32,019 nucleotides of DNA from Ignavibacteriales bacterium CG18_big_fil_WC_8_21_14_2_50_31_20 (GCA_002786785.1 PCUD01000166.1:82570-114588), one strand, 5' to 3'; shown: positions 8,185 through 18,136, counted from the stretch's first letter. The notes: a model not told the origin generated them from the sequence alone. Program-made: numbers and translations.

Positions 8185-8778
8185 TTATTTTATCATAGTT
8201 TGAAAAATAGATAAAAACATTTTTGTTTTCATTTCTAAATCTAGTAGTGTGGAATTATTTTTAATTGTGAAATCTGCCAGATTTTCTTTTTCATTTTCGG
8301 GTATTTGGAATTGCATTCTTTTTCTTATTTCTATCTCGGATAAATTGTCACGTTTTTTTATTCGCTCAATTCTTGAATTTTCATTGGATGTGACCAAAAG
8401 AACATAATCTAAAATTCCATCCACTTCTGCTTCATAAATTAATGCAGCTTCTACAAATACAATTTTGCTCTTTTTAAATTCTATATTCATTAATTCATTA
8501 ATTTTTTCAACCATTGGGGGATGAACAATTGAGTTTAATATGTTAATACTTTGAACAGAAGAAAAAGCTTTTGAAGCAATATAAATAGTATTTAATTTAT
8601 CATCACAATAGGATTTTTCACCAAATTCTGAAATAATTAATTCTTTAACTGACTCATCTTCAAACATAATTTGTTTTGCAATATTATCAGCATTCAAAAC
8701 AACATAACCATTTTTCTCAATAATTTTGGAAACATGTGACTTCCCAGTACCAATTCCACCAGTAATTCCAATTTTCAC
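8185..8778 (-). CDS. coaE: Dephospho-CoA kinase
   Basis: It performs the last step of coenzyme A synthesis, phosphorylating the 3'-hydroxyl of dephospho-CoA with ATP. The 197-residue protein starts with the P-loop GITGGIGTGKS. It then shows LNADNIAKQ, with the expected Asp, and the LVTSNENSRIERIKKRDNL lid-type segment. Length is usual for the family. The start codon is GTG (8778-8776), which places the P-loop at residues about 4-12 as in homologues. It lies 34 bp after the M48 protease gene on the same strand, and a 153-bp AT-rich gap separates it from the PASTA gene. Confidence 0.95.
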   Translation of the reverse strand: MKIGITGGIGTGKSHVSKIIEKNGYVVLNADNIAKQIMFEDESVKELIISEFGEKSYCDDKLNTIYIASKAFSSVQSINILNSIVHPPMVEKINELMNIEFKKSKIVFVEAALIYEAEVDGILDYVLLVTSNENSRIERIKKRDNLSEIEIRKRMQFQIPENEKENLADFTIKNNSTLLDLEMKTKMFLSIFQTMIK

Positions 8779-8812
8779 AGATTAATTCCTCAAATAGTAG
8801 AAATATATTTAA

Positions 8813-9616
8813 TTATTTTTTGTAATATTTTAATGCATCTGGTAAAAGTTCACGTAAATTTTCAATTCTTGTTTCATCAGATGGATGTGTACTTAAAAAT
8901 TCAGGCGGTGCTGAACCAGATTTTTTTGTAGCCATTCTTTTCCAGAAATCAATTGCACCTTGTGGATTATATCCAGCAATGGCCATAAATATTAATCCTA
9001 AATGGTCAGCTTCATTTTCATGTAATCTACTAAAAGGTAACATAACACCTAATTGAGTTCCAACACCAAAAGCTGTCATCCAAAGCTGTTGCGTCTCTTG
9101 TGGTTTATCTTTTAGTGCAATAGATAATCCCATTCCTCCTAACTGAGCAACTAAACCTTGACTCATTCTTTCGGCACCATGTTCTGCAATTGCATGAGCA
9201 ATTTCGTGTCCCATAACTACAGCAACACCTAAGTCATTTTCACAAACTGGTAATATTCCAGAGTAGAATACAACTTTTCCTCCTGGCATACACCAAGCAT
9301 TTATTTCATTATTTTCTATTAAATTAAATTCCCATTGATAGCCATCCAACTGGTTAGATAATTTTTGTTGGGCAAAATATTGTTCAACTGCTTTTTGGAT
9401 TCTTGATCCAACATTTTTAATCATAAATGAATTTTGTTTATCATTGCTTAGTTTGTTTTCTTTTAAAAATTGATCATATTGCTGATAACTTGCAGACATA
9501 ATTTCTGAAGCTGGGATTATACTTAATTGTGATCTACCAGTAATTGGAACAATACTGCATGAAATTGAAAATATAGAAAGAAATATTATACAAATTGTTT
9601 TAACATACGTTTTCAT
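8813..9616 (-). CDS. M48 family zinc metalloprotease, probable lipoprotein
   Basis: A 267-residue periplasmic protease of the BepA/LoiP (YggG) type. The N-terminus is a signal peptide ending in a Cys at residue 20 (FSISC), consistent with lipoprotein processing although the -3 residue is not the classic Leu. The zinc site is complete: HEIAH at 137-141 and Glu200 in SRLHENEADHLG as the third ligand. A family-typical HPSDETRIENL segment is near the C-terminus. Relatives degrade misfolded outer-membrane proteins. There is no TPR extension, so it resembles LoiP more than BepA. It is the first gene of the long minus-strand run; upstream is a 287-bp AT-rich divergent spacer. Confidence 0.92.
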   Translation of the reverse strand: MKTYVKTICIIFLSIFSISCSIVPITGRSQLSIIPASEIMSASYQQYDQFLKENKLSNDKQNSFMIKNVGSRIQKAVEQYFAQQKLSNQLDGYQWEFNLIENNEINAWCMPGGKVVFYSGILPVCENDLGVAVVMGHEIAHAIAEHGAERMSQGLVAQLGGMGLSIALKDKPQETQQLWMTAFGVGTQLGVMLPFSRLHENEADHLGLIFMAIAGYNPQGAIDFWKRMATKKSGSAPPEFLSTHPSDETRIENLRELLPDALKYYKK

Positions 9617-9872
9617 TTTTTCCTCTAAATTATGTGAGAATATTTTTTAATATGAAAAAAATATCATAAGTAAAAATAGCTAATTATATTTAGTTTAATT
9701 GCACTATTTTTTATTTAAGTATTTCTTTTACAAGTATTTGCAATTAAAAAATGACTTAGTATTTTAAGCATTTAAATATGTTTAAAAAGTTATGTTAATT
9801 ATAAATCCACACTAATTTAATAGTTTTATTGGTCCTAAATAATTTAAAACTCGTTTTAATTATGAGTTTTCT

Positions 9873-9897
9873 TATTTTTGTTGTAAATAATTTGGAG
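9873..9897 (+). promoter_or_regulatory. Candidate -7 box and Shine-Dalgarno upstream of the HIT gene
   Basis: TATTTTTG at 9873-9880 fits the Bacteroidota -7 consensus TAnnTTTG, and ggag at 9894-9897 sits 6 nt before the ATG. No convincing TTG -33 element was found at the expected distance, and T-rich sequence makes chance matches common. The remainder of the 9617-9903 spacer is plain AT-rich DNA. Confidence 0.3.
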
Positions 9898-9903
9898 TAA
9901 ATA

Positions 9904-10251
9904 ATGGCTGATACAATATTTAAGAAAATTATCAACAAAGAAATACCCGCTGATATAGTTTTTGAATCTGAGACTGTTTTAGCATTCAGAGATATAAATC
10001 CTAAAGCGCCAACTCATATTTTGATAATTCCAAAACTAGAAATACCTACAGTTCGAGAACTAAATGGAAAAGAGCATGGCCCATTATTAGGTGAAATGAT
10101 TGATGCTGCAAATTTAATTGCTAAAAATGAAGAAATTTCTGCTGATGGATTTCGTTTAGTCTTTAATTGCGGCAACAATGGCGGACAAGAAGTATATCAT
10201 TTGCACATGCATTTGCTTGGTGGAAGACAAATGACTTGGCCAGCTGGGTAA
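9904..10251 (+). CDS. hinT: HIT-family (HINT-like) purine nucleotide hydrolase
   Basis: A 115-residue histidine-triad protein. The catalytic triad motif HLHMHLLGG is near the C-terminus, and the N-terminus (TIFKKIINKEIPADIVFE) is the standard HINT opening. Homologues hydrolyse adenosine phosphoramidates and aminoacyl-adenylates. The protein is cytosolic and its length is typical. It is a single plus-strand gene between two minus-strand blocks, has a ggag ribosome-binding site 6 nt upstream, and converges on gltD with only 30 bp between stop codons. Confidence 0.93.
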   Translation: MADTIFKKIINKEIPADIVFESETVLAFRDINPKAPTHILIIPKLEIPTVRELNGKEHGPLLGEMIDAANLIAKNEEISADGFRLVFNCGNNGGQEVYHLHMHLLGGRQMTWPAG

Positions 10252-10281
10252 ATTTATTCTTGAAATAATCTTGTAATAATT

Positions 10282-11706
10282 TTATTTATTCAAATATTCG
10301 TTTACATTTTTAGCTACTGTTCGTCCTTCATTAATTGCCCAAACTACAAGCGATTGCCCGCGACGCATATCACCAGAGGCAAATATTCCATCAATATTTG
10401 TCATATATTTATCGTCTGTTTCTACGTTATTTCTGTCATTTGTTTTAATATTCAATTCAGTTAAAAGATTATTTTTAGATGTTCCTTCAAAGCCCATTGC
10501 GAGAAGCACCAAATCCGCTTCAACTTCAAACTCAGAATCTGGAATTTCCACCATCTTTTTTCGTCCAGTATTTGGATCAGGGTTTTCAAATTTAACTCGT
10601 GCAATTTTTATTTTTTTTACATTACTACCATCACCAATAAATTCCTTTGACAAAACTGAAAATTCCCTTTTGCAGCCTTCTTCGTGTGATGAAGAAATTC
10701 TATCAATAATATCCCATTCTGGCCATGGATTATTAATGCTTCTCATTTTGGGGGCTTGAGGAAAAAGTTCTAAATTTAATACTGATTTTGCACCTTGTCT
10801 TATTGCTGTGCCAATACAATCCGAGCCTGTATCACCACCACCAATAATAATAACGTTTTTCTGTTTTGCAGATATTTCATCATCAGTAAAAATTCTCTTT
10901 CCGTTTCTTCTATTTTGTTGTTTTAGAAAATCCATTGCAAAATGAATTCCTTTAAATTCTCTTCCCTTTATTGGCAAATCGCGTGGTTGTTCTGCACCAC
11001 CGCAAAGAATAATTACATCAAATTCACTTTTTAATTCTGATAAAGTTATATCAACTCCAATTTCAATCTTAGTTTTAAATTCTACTTTTTCTGTTTTCAT
11101 AATTTCAATTCTTCTTTCGATAATATTTTTTTCTAATTTGAAATCTGGTATTCCCAAAGCCAACAATCCACCAATAACTTCATTTTTTTCAAAAACAGTT
11201 ACCAAATGCCCAAACTTGTTTAATTGGTCGGCAGCTGCAAGTCCCGAAGGACCAGAGCCAACAATCGCAATTTTTTTTCCACTTCTAATTTTAGGTAATG
11301 TTGGGGTAACTAAACCATTTTGAAATGCGTTTTCAATAATTGCTTTTTCAATATTTTTAATATTTACCGCTGGAGTATTGATTGCAAGAACACATGAACT
11401 TTCGCATGGTGCTGGACAAACTCTTCCGGTAAATTCTGGAAAATTATTTGTGCTTAATAATCTTTTTGCTGCGTCATTCCATTTATTTTTATATATCAAA
11501 TCATTCCATTCTGGAATTAAATTATCAACAGGGCATCCTGATTGGCAAAATGGAGTTCCACAATCCATACATCTAGCACCTTGTAATTTAATTTCTTTGT
11601 CGGCAAGTTCAATTGTAAATTCATTAAAATGATTGATCCTTGAATTAACATTTTCCTTTTTCACTTCCAATCTTTTATATTTTAAGTAACCTTTAACTTC
11701 ACCCAT
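10282..11706 (-). CDS. gltD: Glutamate synthase (NADPH) small subunit
   Basis: It supplies electrons from NAD(P)H through FAD and iron-sulfur clusters to the large subunit. The 474-residue protein begins with the cysteine-rich cluster domain (CMDCGTPFCQSGCPVDN and GRVCPAPCESSCVL). It then shows the FAD-binding GSGPSGLAAADQL near residue 150, the NAD(P)-binding GGGDTGSDC near residue 290, and the C-terminal FAD motif GIFASGDMRRG. Length matches bacterial GltD. It is downstream of gltB on the same strand across a 213-bp gap holding a decayed repeat. The same fold occurs in other iron-sulfur oxidoreductases, but the gltB neighbour settles the assignment. Confidence 0.95.
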   Translation of the reverse strand: MGEVKGYLKYKRLEVKKENVNSRINHFNEFTIELADKEIKLQGARCMDCGTPFCQSGCPVDNLIPEWNDLIYKNKWNDAAKRLLSTNNFPEFTGRVCPAPCESSCVLAINTPAVNIKNIEKAIIENAFQNGLVTPTLPKIRSGKKIAIVGSGPSGLAAADQLNKFGHLVTVFEKNEVIGGLLALGIPDFKLEKNIIERRIEIMKTEKVEFKTKIEIGVDITLSELKSEFDVIILCGGAEQPRDLPIKGREFKGIHFAMDFLKQQNRRNGKRIFTDDEISAKQKNVIIIGGGDTGSDCIGTAIRQGAKSVLNLELFPQAPKMRSINNPWPEWDIIDRISSSHEEGCKREFSVLSKEFIGDGSNVKKIKIARVKFENPDPNTGRKKMVEIPDSEFEVEADLVLLAMGFEGTSKNNLLTELNIKTNDRNNVETDDKYMTNIDGIFASGDMRRGQSLVVWAINEGRTVAKNVNEYLNK

Positions 11707-11768
11707 AATTTATTCCAATATATTTTTTTCTTATTAGTTAATAATTAAAATCTTAATAAATATTTTTC

Positions 11769-11817
11769 TGTCATTCCTACATGTTTTTAGCGGGAATCTT
11801 TCACTTACTGAGATTCC
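11769..11817. repeat. Decayed interspersed hairpin repeat between gltB and gltD
   Basis: Two overlapping inverted repeats share one strand. The segment attcctac (11773-11780) pairs imperfectly with gcgggaat (11790-11797), with one G-U pair and one mismatch. The segment ggaatct (11793-11799) pairs perfectly with agattcc (11811-11817). The gtcattcc...gcgggaatct...gagattcc layout resembles short dispersed palindromic elements I associate with low-GC Ignavibacteria-type genomes. Only one copy is visible here, and its outer arm seems lost, so it looks like a remnant. It could act as a transcript stabiliser or partial terminator. Confidence 0.45.
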
Positions 11818-11919
11818 AAAAGGAGCATTAAGAAATAACACATTCTCTACAAATATCTTTCTTACCCGCTTTCTAACAAATTAAAATAAGTCTTAAGTGT
11901 TTTTAATGAGTTCTCAACT

Positions 11920-14900
11920 TTAGCTCACATATAACTTTATACTTTCAACTTTTTTTTCATTTACTCTTCTATAGTCTTTTGGATAAACTTTTATAAATTG
12001 TGGTAAATATTTTTCCCAATTCAAAAGTATTTTTTCGGCAACTGTACTTTTTGTATAAGCCTTATGTTTTTGAATTAATGATTTCAATTCATAAACGTCT
12101 GCTTCTGCATCAACATTAAATAATTCAACCATTTCAGAATTATAAAGTTTATTAAAATTACCCGATTTATTCCAAACATAAGCTATTCCCCCACTCATTC
12201 CTGCGGCAAAGTTTTTACCAACATCACCAAGCACAACAACTGTTCCGCCAGTCATATATTCACAACCGTGGTCACCAATTCCTTCAACAACAGCTTTTGC
12301 CCCGCTATTACGAACTGCAAATCTTTCTCCAGCTTTTCCACGCAAATACATTTCACCAGTAATTGCACCATATAAAACTACGTTTCCAACAATTATATTT
12401 TCCTCTGCAATAAATGTAGAATCTTCTTGTGGAACAACAATAATTTTTCCACCTGATAAACCTTTTCCTACATAATCATTTGTATCGCCTTCAAGCCGGA
12501 AAGTAATTCCATTAGCTAAAAATGCACCAAAACTTTGTCCAGCAGTTCCTAAAAAATCTATTTCAATTGTATCTTCTGGAAGTCCAGCCATTTCATATTT
12601 TTTTACAATATACGAACTTAGCATAGTTCCTACAGATCTATTTGTGTTGTTAATATCAACACTAAATCTAACTGGAGCTTTTGTTTGAATTGATTTTCTA
12701 CAAGCAGAAATTAATTTATTATCCAAAGCAAATTCTAGCTCGTGGTCTTGCTTAAGTGCATTGCGCACAAGTGTACCATGAGGAACATCGGTGCGATGCA
12801 AAACATTTGTAATATCAATGTTTTTCAACTTCCAATGATTTGTTATTTCTGCCATTTCAAGTAAATCGACTCGTCCAATCAATTGATTTACTGTATTAAA
12901 TCCAAACTCAGCCATTATTTCACGAACTTCCTCTGCAATAAATCTAAAAAAGTTAATTATATGTTCTGGCTTTCCTTGAAACTTTTTTCTTAATTCTGGG
13001 TCTTGAGTTGCAATACCTACTGAACAAGTATTTAAGTGACAGTTGCGTTGCAAAACACAGCCAAGCGTGACAAGTGCAGAAGTTGCAAACCCAAATTCAT
13101 CAGCGCCAAGAAGTGCTGCAATTGTCACATCTCTACCAGTTTTTAATTGACCATCTGCTTGAATTCTTACACGCTCTCTCAAATTATTCATTATTAAAAC
13201 TTGTTGTGTTTCAGCAAGTCCAAGTTCAAGTGGCAATCCAGAATGCTTTATTGAAGTTTGGGGCGAAGCACCAGTTCCACCATCAAAGCCACTAATTAAA
13301 ATATGATCAGCTTTACCCTTTGCAACGCCAGCAGCTATTGTACCAACTCCAACTTCGGAAACAAGTTTTACGCTAATATCGGCTTCTGGATTTGCGTTTT
13401 TTAGGTCATGAATTAATTGTTTCAAATCCTCAATTGAATAAATATCATGATGAGGTGGAGGAGAAATTAGTCCAACTCCAGCAGTAGTGCCTCGGGTTTT
13501 AGCAATTTCTTCTGAAACTTTATGACCCGGAAGCTGCCCTCCCTCTCCAGGTTTTGCTCCTTGAGCCATTTTAATTTGAATTTGATCAGCATTTACGAGA
13601 TATTCAATTGAAACTCCAAACCTACCTTGTGCAACTTGCTTAATTCTGCTTCTTTTTAAATCTCCATTTGCATCTTTAACAAATCGTGATTTATCCTCAC
13701 CGCCTTCACCAGTATTTGAAAACCCTCCAATTCTGTTCATAGCAATTGCAATAGTTTCATGAGCTTCTCGTGAAATTGAACCATAGCTCATCGCTCCAGT
13801 CGCAAATCTTTTCATAATTTCTTCAACTGCTTCAACTTCTGAAATATCAATCGGTCTTCTTTTTCTAAATTGCAAAAGACTTCTAATGGTTGATAAATTT
13901 TTGTCGCGATTATTTACAAGTTCGGAATATTTTTTAAACATTGAATAATCATTTAATCTAACAGCTTGTTGCAACAATGTTATTGTATCTGGATTCCATT
14001 GATGATATTCCCCTTTTGCACGCCATTTGTAATTTCCACTTGATTCAAGTATCTCATTTTGTTTATTATTTTTAAAAGCAATTTCATGTCGTCTTAAAGT
14101 TTCTTCCGTTATTGTTTTCATTCCAATTCCACCTATACGTGATGATGTACCAGTAAAATATTTTTTGATAAATTTTACATTTAATCCAACTGCTTCAAAA
14201 ATTTGAGCAGCGCTATATGATTGAATAGTTGAAATTCCCATTTTGGAAATTATTTTAAATAATCCTTTTCTAACTGCCTTTAAATAATTTTTCTCTGCAA
14301 TTTTATAATCAGATAATTTATAATTTCCACAATCAAATTCATTTTTTATTGTTTCAAAGGCTAAGTAAGGATTAATAGCATTAGCCCCATAACCTAGTAA
14401 AACAGCAAAATGGTGTAATTCACGTGCTTCACCAGTTTCAATAACAATGCTTGCCAATGCACGCTTTCCATCTCTGGTTAAATAATGATGTAATCCAGAA
14501 ACTGCTAGTAATGAAGGAATTGGTACATTGTTTTCATTAACTCCTTTATCCGAAAGTATAATATTTGTAAAACCATTTTCAATTGCTTTATCAGCTTCTT
14601 TAAATATTGATTTTAACTTTCTCTTTATTGCTTTTAAGCCATCTTCTTTTGAAAAAAGGATTGAAATTGTATATGATTTTAATTTATTATCACTTATCTG
14701 TTTTATTTTCTTCAATTCACTATTAGTTATTATTGGTCTTTTAAGTCTCAATCTTTTTGCGTGTTCTGGAGTTTCTTCTAACAAATTTTGTTCAGCTCCA
14801 AGAAGGACATCTTCTCCCATAATTATTTCTTCTCGGATTGAATCGATTGGTGGATTTGTTACTTGTGCAAATAATTGTTTAAAATAATTAAATAATAATT

Positions 14901-16443
14901 GTGGTTCTCTACTCAAAATTGCTAAAGGAGTGTCGTTTCCCATTGAACCAGTTGCTTCAATTCCATCATCAACCATTGTATTTAATATTGTTTTAATATC
15001 CTCAAAACTATATCCAAAAGCTTTTTGTTGAATTTTAATGCTTTCATCATCAAAGAAAAATTCATATTCTAATTCTGGAAGTGTATCAAGTTCAAGCATA
15101 TTTTCATTTAGCCATTTTCCATAAGGTTTTCTATTTGAATATTTTTCTTTGATTTCAGAATCATCAATAATTCTTCCTTCCTCAATATCAATTAAAAAAA
15201 TCTTTCCGGGTTGAAGTCGCCCTTTATTAATTATATCACAATTAGGAACATGCAAAACTCCAGCTTCTGAGGCCATTATTATTTTTTTGTCCTTAGTTTC
15301 CCAGTAACGAGCAGGTCGTAATCCATTTCTATCCAAAATTGACCCAATATATTTCCCATCAGTAAAAGCAACCGCCGAAGGTCCGTCCCAAGGTTCCATT
15401 AAAGCAGAGTGATATTTATAGAAATCTTTTTTCTCTTGATTCATATTTTTATCACCACTCCAAGCTTCTGGTATCATCATCATTAATGCATGAGGCAGTT
15501 CACGTCCACTAATAATTAATAATTCCAAAGCATTGTCAAAAGTTGCAGAATCACTTCTTCCTGGAGCAACAATTGGATAAATATTTTTCAATTTTTCACC
15601 AAAATATTTACTTTTAAATTGTTGCTCACGTGCATTAAATCTATTCACATTTCCTCTAAGCGTATTAATCTCGCCATTATGAGCAATAATTCTATATGGA
15701 TGAGCTAAAGACCAAGTTGGGAAAGTATTTGTACTATAACGAGAATGAACTAACGCAATTGCCGATTCAACATTTGGATTTTTGAAATCGATAAAATAAT
15801 CACGAAGCTGAATTGCTCTTAACTGTCCTTTATATACCAGTATTTTGCTTGAAAGCGAGCAAACATAAAAATGTTTTTTTTGCTGAACCTCAGTTTTACT
15901 TACACTTAACCAAATCTTTTTTCTTATATAAAATAATTTTTTCTCAAAATCTTCAATTTTAGTGTCTTTTCCCCTGGCAACAATAATTTGTTTCATTACT
16001 GGTTCAACCGATTTTGCAACTTCTCCAATATTTGAATTATCGCGTGGAACATCTCTCCATCCCAAAAATTTCTGTCCAGCTTGATTTACAACATGCTCAA
16101 AAAGTGTTTCTATAATATGCCTATCTTCCGAAAGTTTTGGTAGAAAAACTAATCCAGTGGCATAATCACCTTTTGGAGGTAATTCAATATCTCTATATTC
16201 ACATTCAGAACGCATAAACTTATCTGGAATTTGGATTAGAATTCCAGCACCATCGCCTGTATGTGGGTCGGAGCCAGTAGCACCTCTGTGCTCCATATTT
16301 TCAAGAATTGTAATAGCATCACAAACAGTTTTATAAGTTTGCACCCCAGTTAAATCGGCTACAAAACCTACTCCACAGCTATCATGTTCAGTACTTGGAA
16401 TGTATAATCCATTAGTTATTTCGTTATATCGATCGTTTTTCAC
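11920..16443 (-). CDS. gltB: Glutamate synthase large subunit
   Basis: The large subunit of GOGAT transfers the glutamine amide nitrogen to 2-oxoglutarate. Taking the GTG at 16443, which follows a ggaga Shine-Dalgarno, gives 1507 residues with Cys23 in HDSCGVGF as the Ntn-type catalytic nucleophile after a 22-residue propeptide. Domains in order: class II glutamine amidotransferase (about 23-420), central domain, and FMN-binding synthase barrel with GEGGEDKSRF and GQLPGHKV. The 3Fe-4S cysteines are at 1129, 1135 and 1140 (CX5CX4C). A C-terminal GXGXG beta-helix ends the protein. A TTG nine codons upstream (16470) is also open but has no good ribosome-binding site. It is first in the gltB-gltD unit. 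Confidence 0.96.
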   Translation of the reverse strand: MKNDRYNEITNGLYIPSTEHDSCGVGFVADLTGVQTYKTVCDAITILENMEHRGATGSDPHTGDGAGILIQIPDKFMRSECEYRDIELPPKGDYATGLVFLPKLSEDRHIIETLFEHVVNQAGQKFLGWRDVPRDNSNIGEVAKSVEPVMKQIIVARGKDTKIEDFEKKLFYIRKKIWLSVSKTEVQQKKHFYVCSLSSKILVYKGQLRAIQLRDYFIDFKNPNVESAIALVHSRYSTNTFPTWSLAHPYRIIAHNGEINTLRGNVNRFNAREQQFKSKYFGEKLKNIYPIVAPGRSDSATFDNALELLIISGRELPHALMMMIPEAWSGDKNMNQEKKDFYKYHSALMEPWDGPSAVAFTDGKYIGSILDRNGLRPARYWETKDKKIIMASEAGVLHVPNCDIINKGRLQPGKIFLIDIEEGRIIDDSEIKEKYSNRKPYGKWLNENMLELDTLPELEYEFFFDDESIKIQQKAFGYSFEDIKTILNTMVDDGIEATGSMGNDTPLAILSREPQLLFNYFKQLFAQVTNPPIDSIREEIIMGEDVLLGAEQNLLEETPEHAKRLRLKRPIITNSELKKIKQISDNKLKSYTISILFSKEDGLKAIKRKLKSIFKEADKAIENGFTNIILSDKGVNENNVPIPSLLAVSGLHHYLTRDGKRALASIVIETGEARELHHFAVLLGYGANAINPYLAFETIKNEFDCGNYKLSDYKIAEKNYLKAVRKGLFKIISKMGISTIQSYSAAQIFEAVGLNVKFIKKYFTGTSSRIGGIGMKTITEETLRRHEIAFKNNKQNEILESSGNYKWRAKGEYHQWNPDTITLLQQAVRLNDYSMFKKYSELVNNRDKNLSTIRSLLQFRKRRPIDISEVEAVEEIMKRFATGAMSYGSISREAHETIAIAMNRIGGFSNTGEGGEDKSRFVKDANGDLKRSRIKQVAQGRFGVSIEYLVNADQIQIKMAQGAKPGEGGQLPGHKVSEEIAKTRGTTAGVGLISPPPHHDIYSIEDLKQLIHDLKNANPEADISVKLVSEVGVGTIAAGVAKGKADHILISGFDGGTGASPQTSIKHSGLPLELGLAETQQVLIMNNLRERVRIQADGQLKTGRDVTIAALLGADEFGFATSALVTLGCVLQRNCHLNTCSVGIATQDPELRKKFQGKPEHIINFFRFIAEEVREIMAEFGFNTVNQLIGRVDLLEMAEITNHWKLKNIDITNVLHRTDVPHGTLVRNALKQDHELEFALDNKLISACRKSIQTKAPVRFSVDINNTNRSVGTMLSSYIVKKYEMAGLPEDTIEIDFLGTAGQSFGAFLANGITFRLEGDTNDYVGKGLSGGKIIVVPQEDSTFIAEENIIVGNVVLYGAITGEMYLRGKAGERFAVRNSGAKAVVEGIGDHGCEYMTGGTVVVLGDVGKNFAAGMSGGIAYVWNKSGNFNKLYNSEMVELFNVDAEADVYELKSLIQKHKAYTKSTVAEKILLNWEKYLPQFIKVYPKDYRRVNEKKVESIKLYVS

Positions 16444-16794
16444 AAATATTCTCCAAAAATATTTTTGCAAAATTTAACTAAATAAATTTCTTTATAAATT
16501 ATTATAATAATAATAATATGTCAAAATAAAATAATATCTTACTTATGCAAACATATTGTCATATTTATCTTATTTATTTAGGCTTATATATAATTTCTCA
16601 TTACATATTCTGTATATTTATACGATACAATTAAATATTTTATATATTCCTTATATATTGTCAAGTTTTTAATTTTATGATATTTGTTGTTATAAAAATA
16701 TTTTTTAAAAATTCTGTATTTTTTTTTTGCATTATCTTTTATTAAGAAATTCTTCTTTGTATCTTTGATTTTTCAAAATAAGATAATAATGTTT
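16444..16794. promoter_or_regulatory. Divergent gltB / nqrA intergenic region
   Basis: This 351-bp AT-rich spacer carries the outward promoters for gltB (minus) and nqr (plus). Visible elements: the gltB ggaga Shine-Dalgarno at its left end, runs of TA and ATA repeats around 16500-16520, the short palindrome aagaaattctt at 16744-16754, and a TAnnTTTG match (TATCTTTG) at 16760-16767. No open reading frame, RNA gene or clear riboswitch fold was recognised. Confidence 0.5.
16760..16767 (+). promoter_or_regulatory. Candidate -7 promoter box of the nqr operon
   Basis: TATCTTTG matches the Bacteroidota-type -7 consensus TAnnTTTG and lies 35 nt before the favoured nqrA ATG, leaving a short leader. 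The nearest TTG (16727-16729) is 30 bp upstream, farther than the usual 19-21 bp, so the -33 element is unsupported. A palindrome sits immediately upstream at 16744-16754. Confidence 0.33.
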
Positions 16795-18132
16795 ATGGCA
16801 AAAATGAAAATTAAAAAAGGCTTAGACCTTCCAATAAACGGCTCACCTCAACAAGAGATTTCAAGTACAATATTAACAAAAAAAGTTGCTTTACTCGGTG
16901 ACGATTATATCGGGTTAAAACCTACAATGCTTGTTTCTGTTGGAGATGAAGTGAAAAAAGGACAGCTTCTTTTTACGGATAAAAAGACTCCAGGTGTTAA
17001 ATATACTTCTCCAGCAACTGGAAAAATAGTTGAAATAAATAGAGGTGAACGGAGAGCTTTTAAATCGATTGTTATCGAAAAAAGTGGTAGTGATGAAATT
17101 ACATTTAATAGCTATTCTGCCAATGAACTTGAGAAGTTAACTTCAGAGCAGATAAAATTTAATTTAATTGAATCTGGATTATGGACATCTCTAAGAGTTC
17201 GCCCATTTTCAAAAGTTGCTGATCCAGCTACAACTCCAAATTCTATTTTTATTACTACTATGGACACAAACCCACTTGCTCCTAAAGTAGAAAAAGTTAT
17301 TGAAGGAAAAGAAAAAGCATTTGAAAATGGCTTAAAAGTGCTAAACAACTTAATTGAAGGAAATATTTTCCTTTGCAAATCACCAAGTTCAAAAATACCA
17401 ACAATTAGTTCTACAAAGTTAAAAGTTGAAGAATTTGAAGGACCTCATCCAAGTGGTTTGGTTGGTACACACATTCACTTTTTAGACCCAGTTAGTGCAT
17501 CAAAAATAGTATGGTATGTAACTGCACAAGATGTTATTGCAATTGGAAATCTTTTTATTACCGGGAAAATATTTACCGAAAGAGTTATTGCACTTGGTGG
17601 TTCCCAAGTGAAAAATCCTACATTGATTAAAACAGAAATTGGTGCATCAATTGATGAACTTGTTAAAGGTTTATTAGTTGATGATGAAAATAGAATTATT
17701 TCTGGTTCAGTGCTTAGTGGACATCATGCAACTGGTTATTTAGCTTATTTAGGAAAATTTCATCAACAAATATCAGTTATTAAAGAAGATAATCATCGTG
17801 AATTATTTGGTTGGGTAAATCCATTTGGAAATAGATTTTCAGTAAAATCTGTTGTAGCTCCGAAGAAAAGCTTAGATTTTTCAACAGCACTTCATGGTGG
17901 TCGTCGTTCAATAGTTCCAATAGGTAGTTACGAAAAAGTAATGCCTTTGGACATTCTTCCAAATTATTTACTGCGTGCATTAGCAGCAAACGATATTGAA
18001 GAAGCCGAACAACTTGGTTGTCTTGAATTAGATGAAGAAGATTTAGCATTATGCACATTTGTTTGCCCATCAAAAATAGATCATGGTGGTAATTTAAGAA
18101 GCAATTTAAATATAATAGAAAAAGAAGGTTAA
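16795..18132 (+). CDS. nqrA: Na+-translocating NADH:quinone reductase subunit A
   Basis: NqrA is the cytoplasmic peripheral subunit of the Na+-NQR complex and is linked to quinone binding. The favoured ATG at 16795 gives 445 residues starting [18 protein letters not shown], which resembles NqrA N-termini from Bacteroidota. Alternatives are ATG 16789 or 16804. The frame is open back to a TTG at 16765, but that overlaps the candidate -7 box. Other family features are the [16 protein letters not shown] segment and a central [20 protein letters not shown] lipoyl/barrel-sandwich-like stretch. It is the first gene of nqrABCDEF; nqrB follows after 4 bp. Confidence 0.95.
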   Translation: MAKMKIKKGLDLPINGSPQQEISSTILTKKVALLGDDYIGLKPTMLVSVGDEVKKGQLLFTDKKTPGVKYTSPATGKIVEINRGERRAFKSIVIEKSGSDEITFNSYSANELEKLTSEQIKFNLIESGLWTSLRVRPFSKVADPATTPNSIFITTMDTNPLAPKVEKVIEGKEKAFENGLKVLNNLIEGNIFLCKSPSSKIPTISSTKLKVEEFEGPHPSGLVGTHIHFLDPVSASKIVWYVTAQDVIAIGNLFITGKIFTERVIALGGSQVKNPTLIKTEIGASIDELVKGLLVDDENRIISGSVLSGHHATGYLAYLGKFHQQISVIKEDNHRELFGWVNPFGNRFSVKSVVAPKKSLDFSTALHGGRRSIVPIGSYEKVMPLDILPNYLLRALAANDIEEAEQLGCLELDEEDLALCTFVCPSKIDHGGNLRSNLNIIEKEG

Positions 18133-18136
18133 CTAC

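Noticed and set aside
16490-16530. ATA/TA tandem repeat-like stretch before gltB
   Set aside because: Short and irregular; typical of AT-rich spacers in this window, with no defined repeat unit.
16765-16794. TTG start for nqrA
   Set aside because: It overlaps the candidate -7 box and adds residues not found in NqrA; the ATG at 16795 fits the family.
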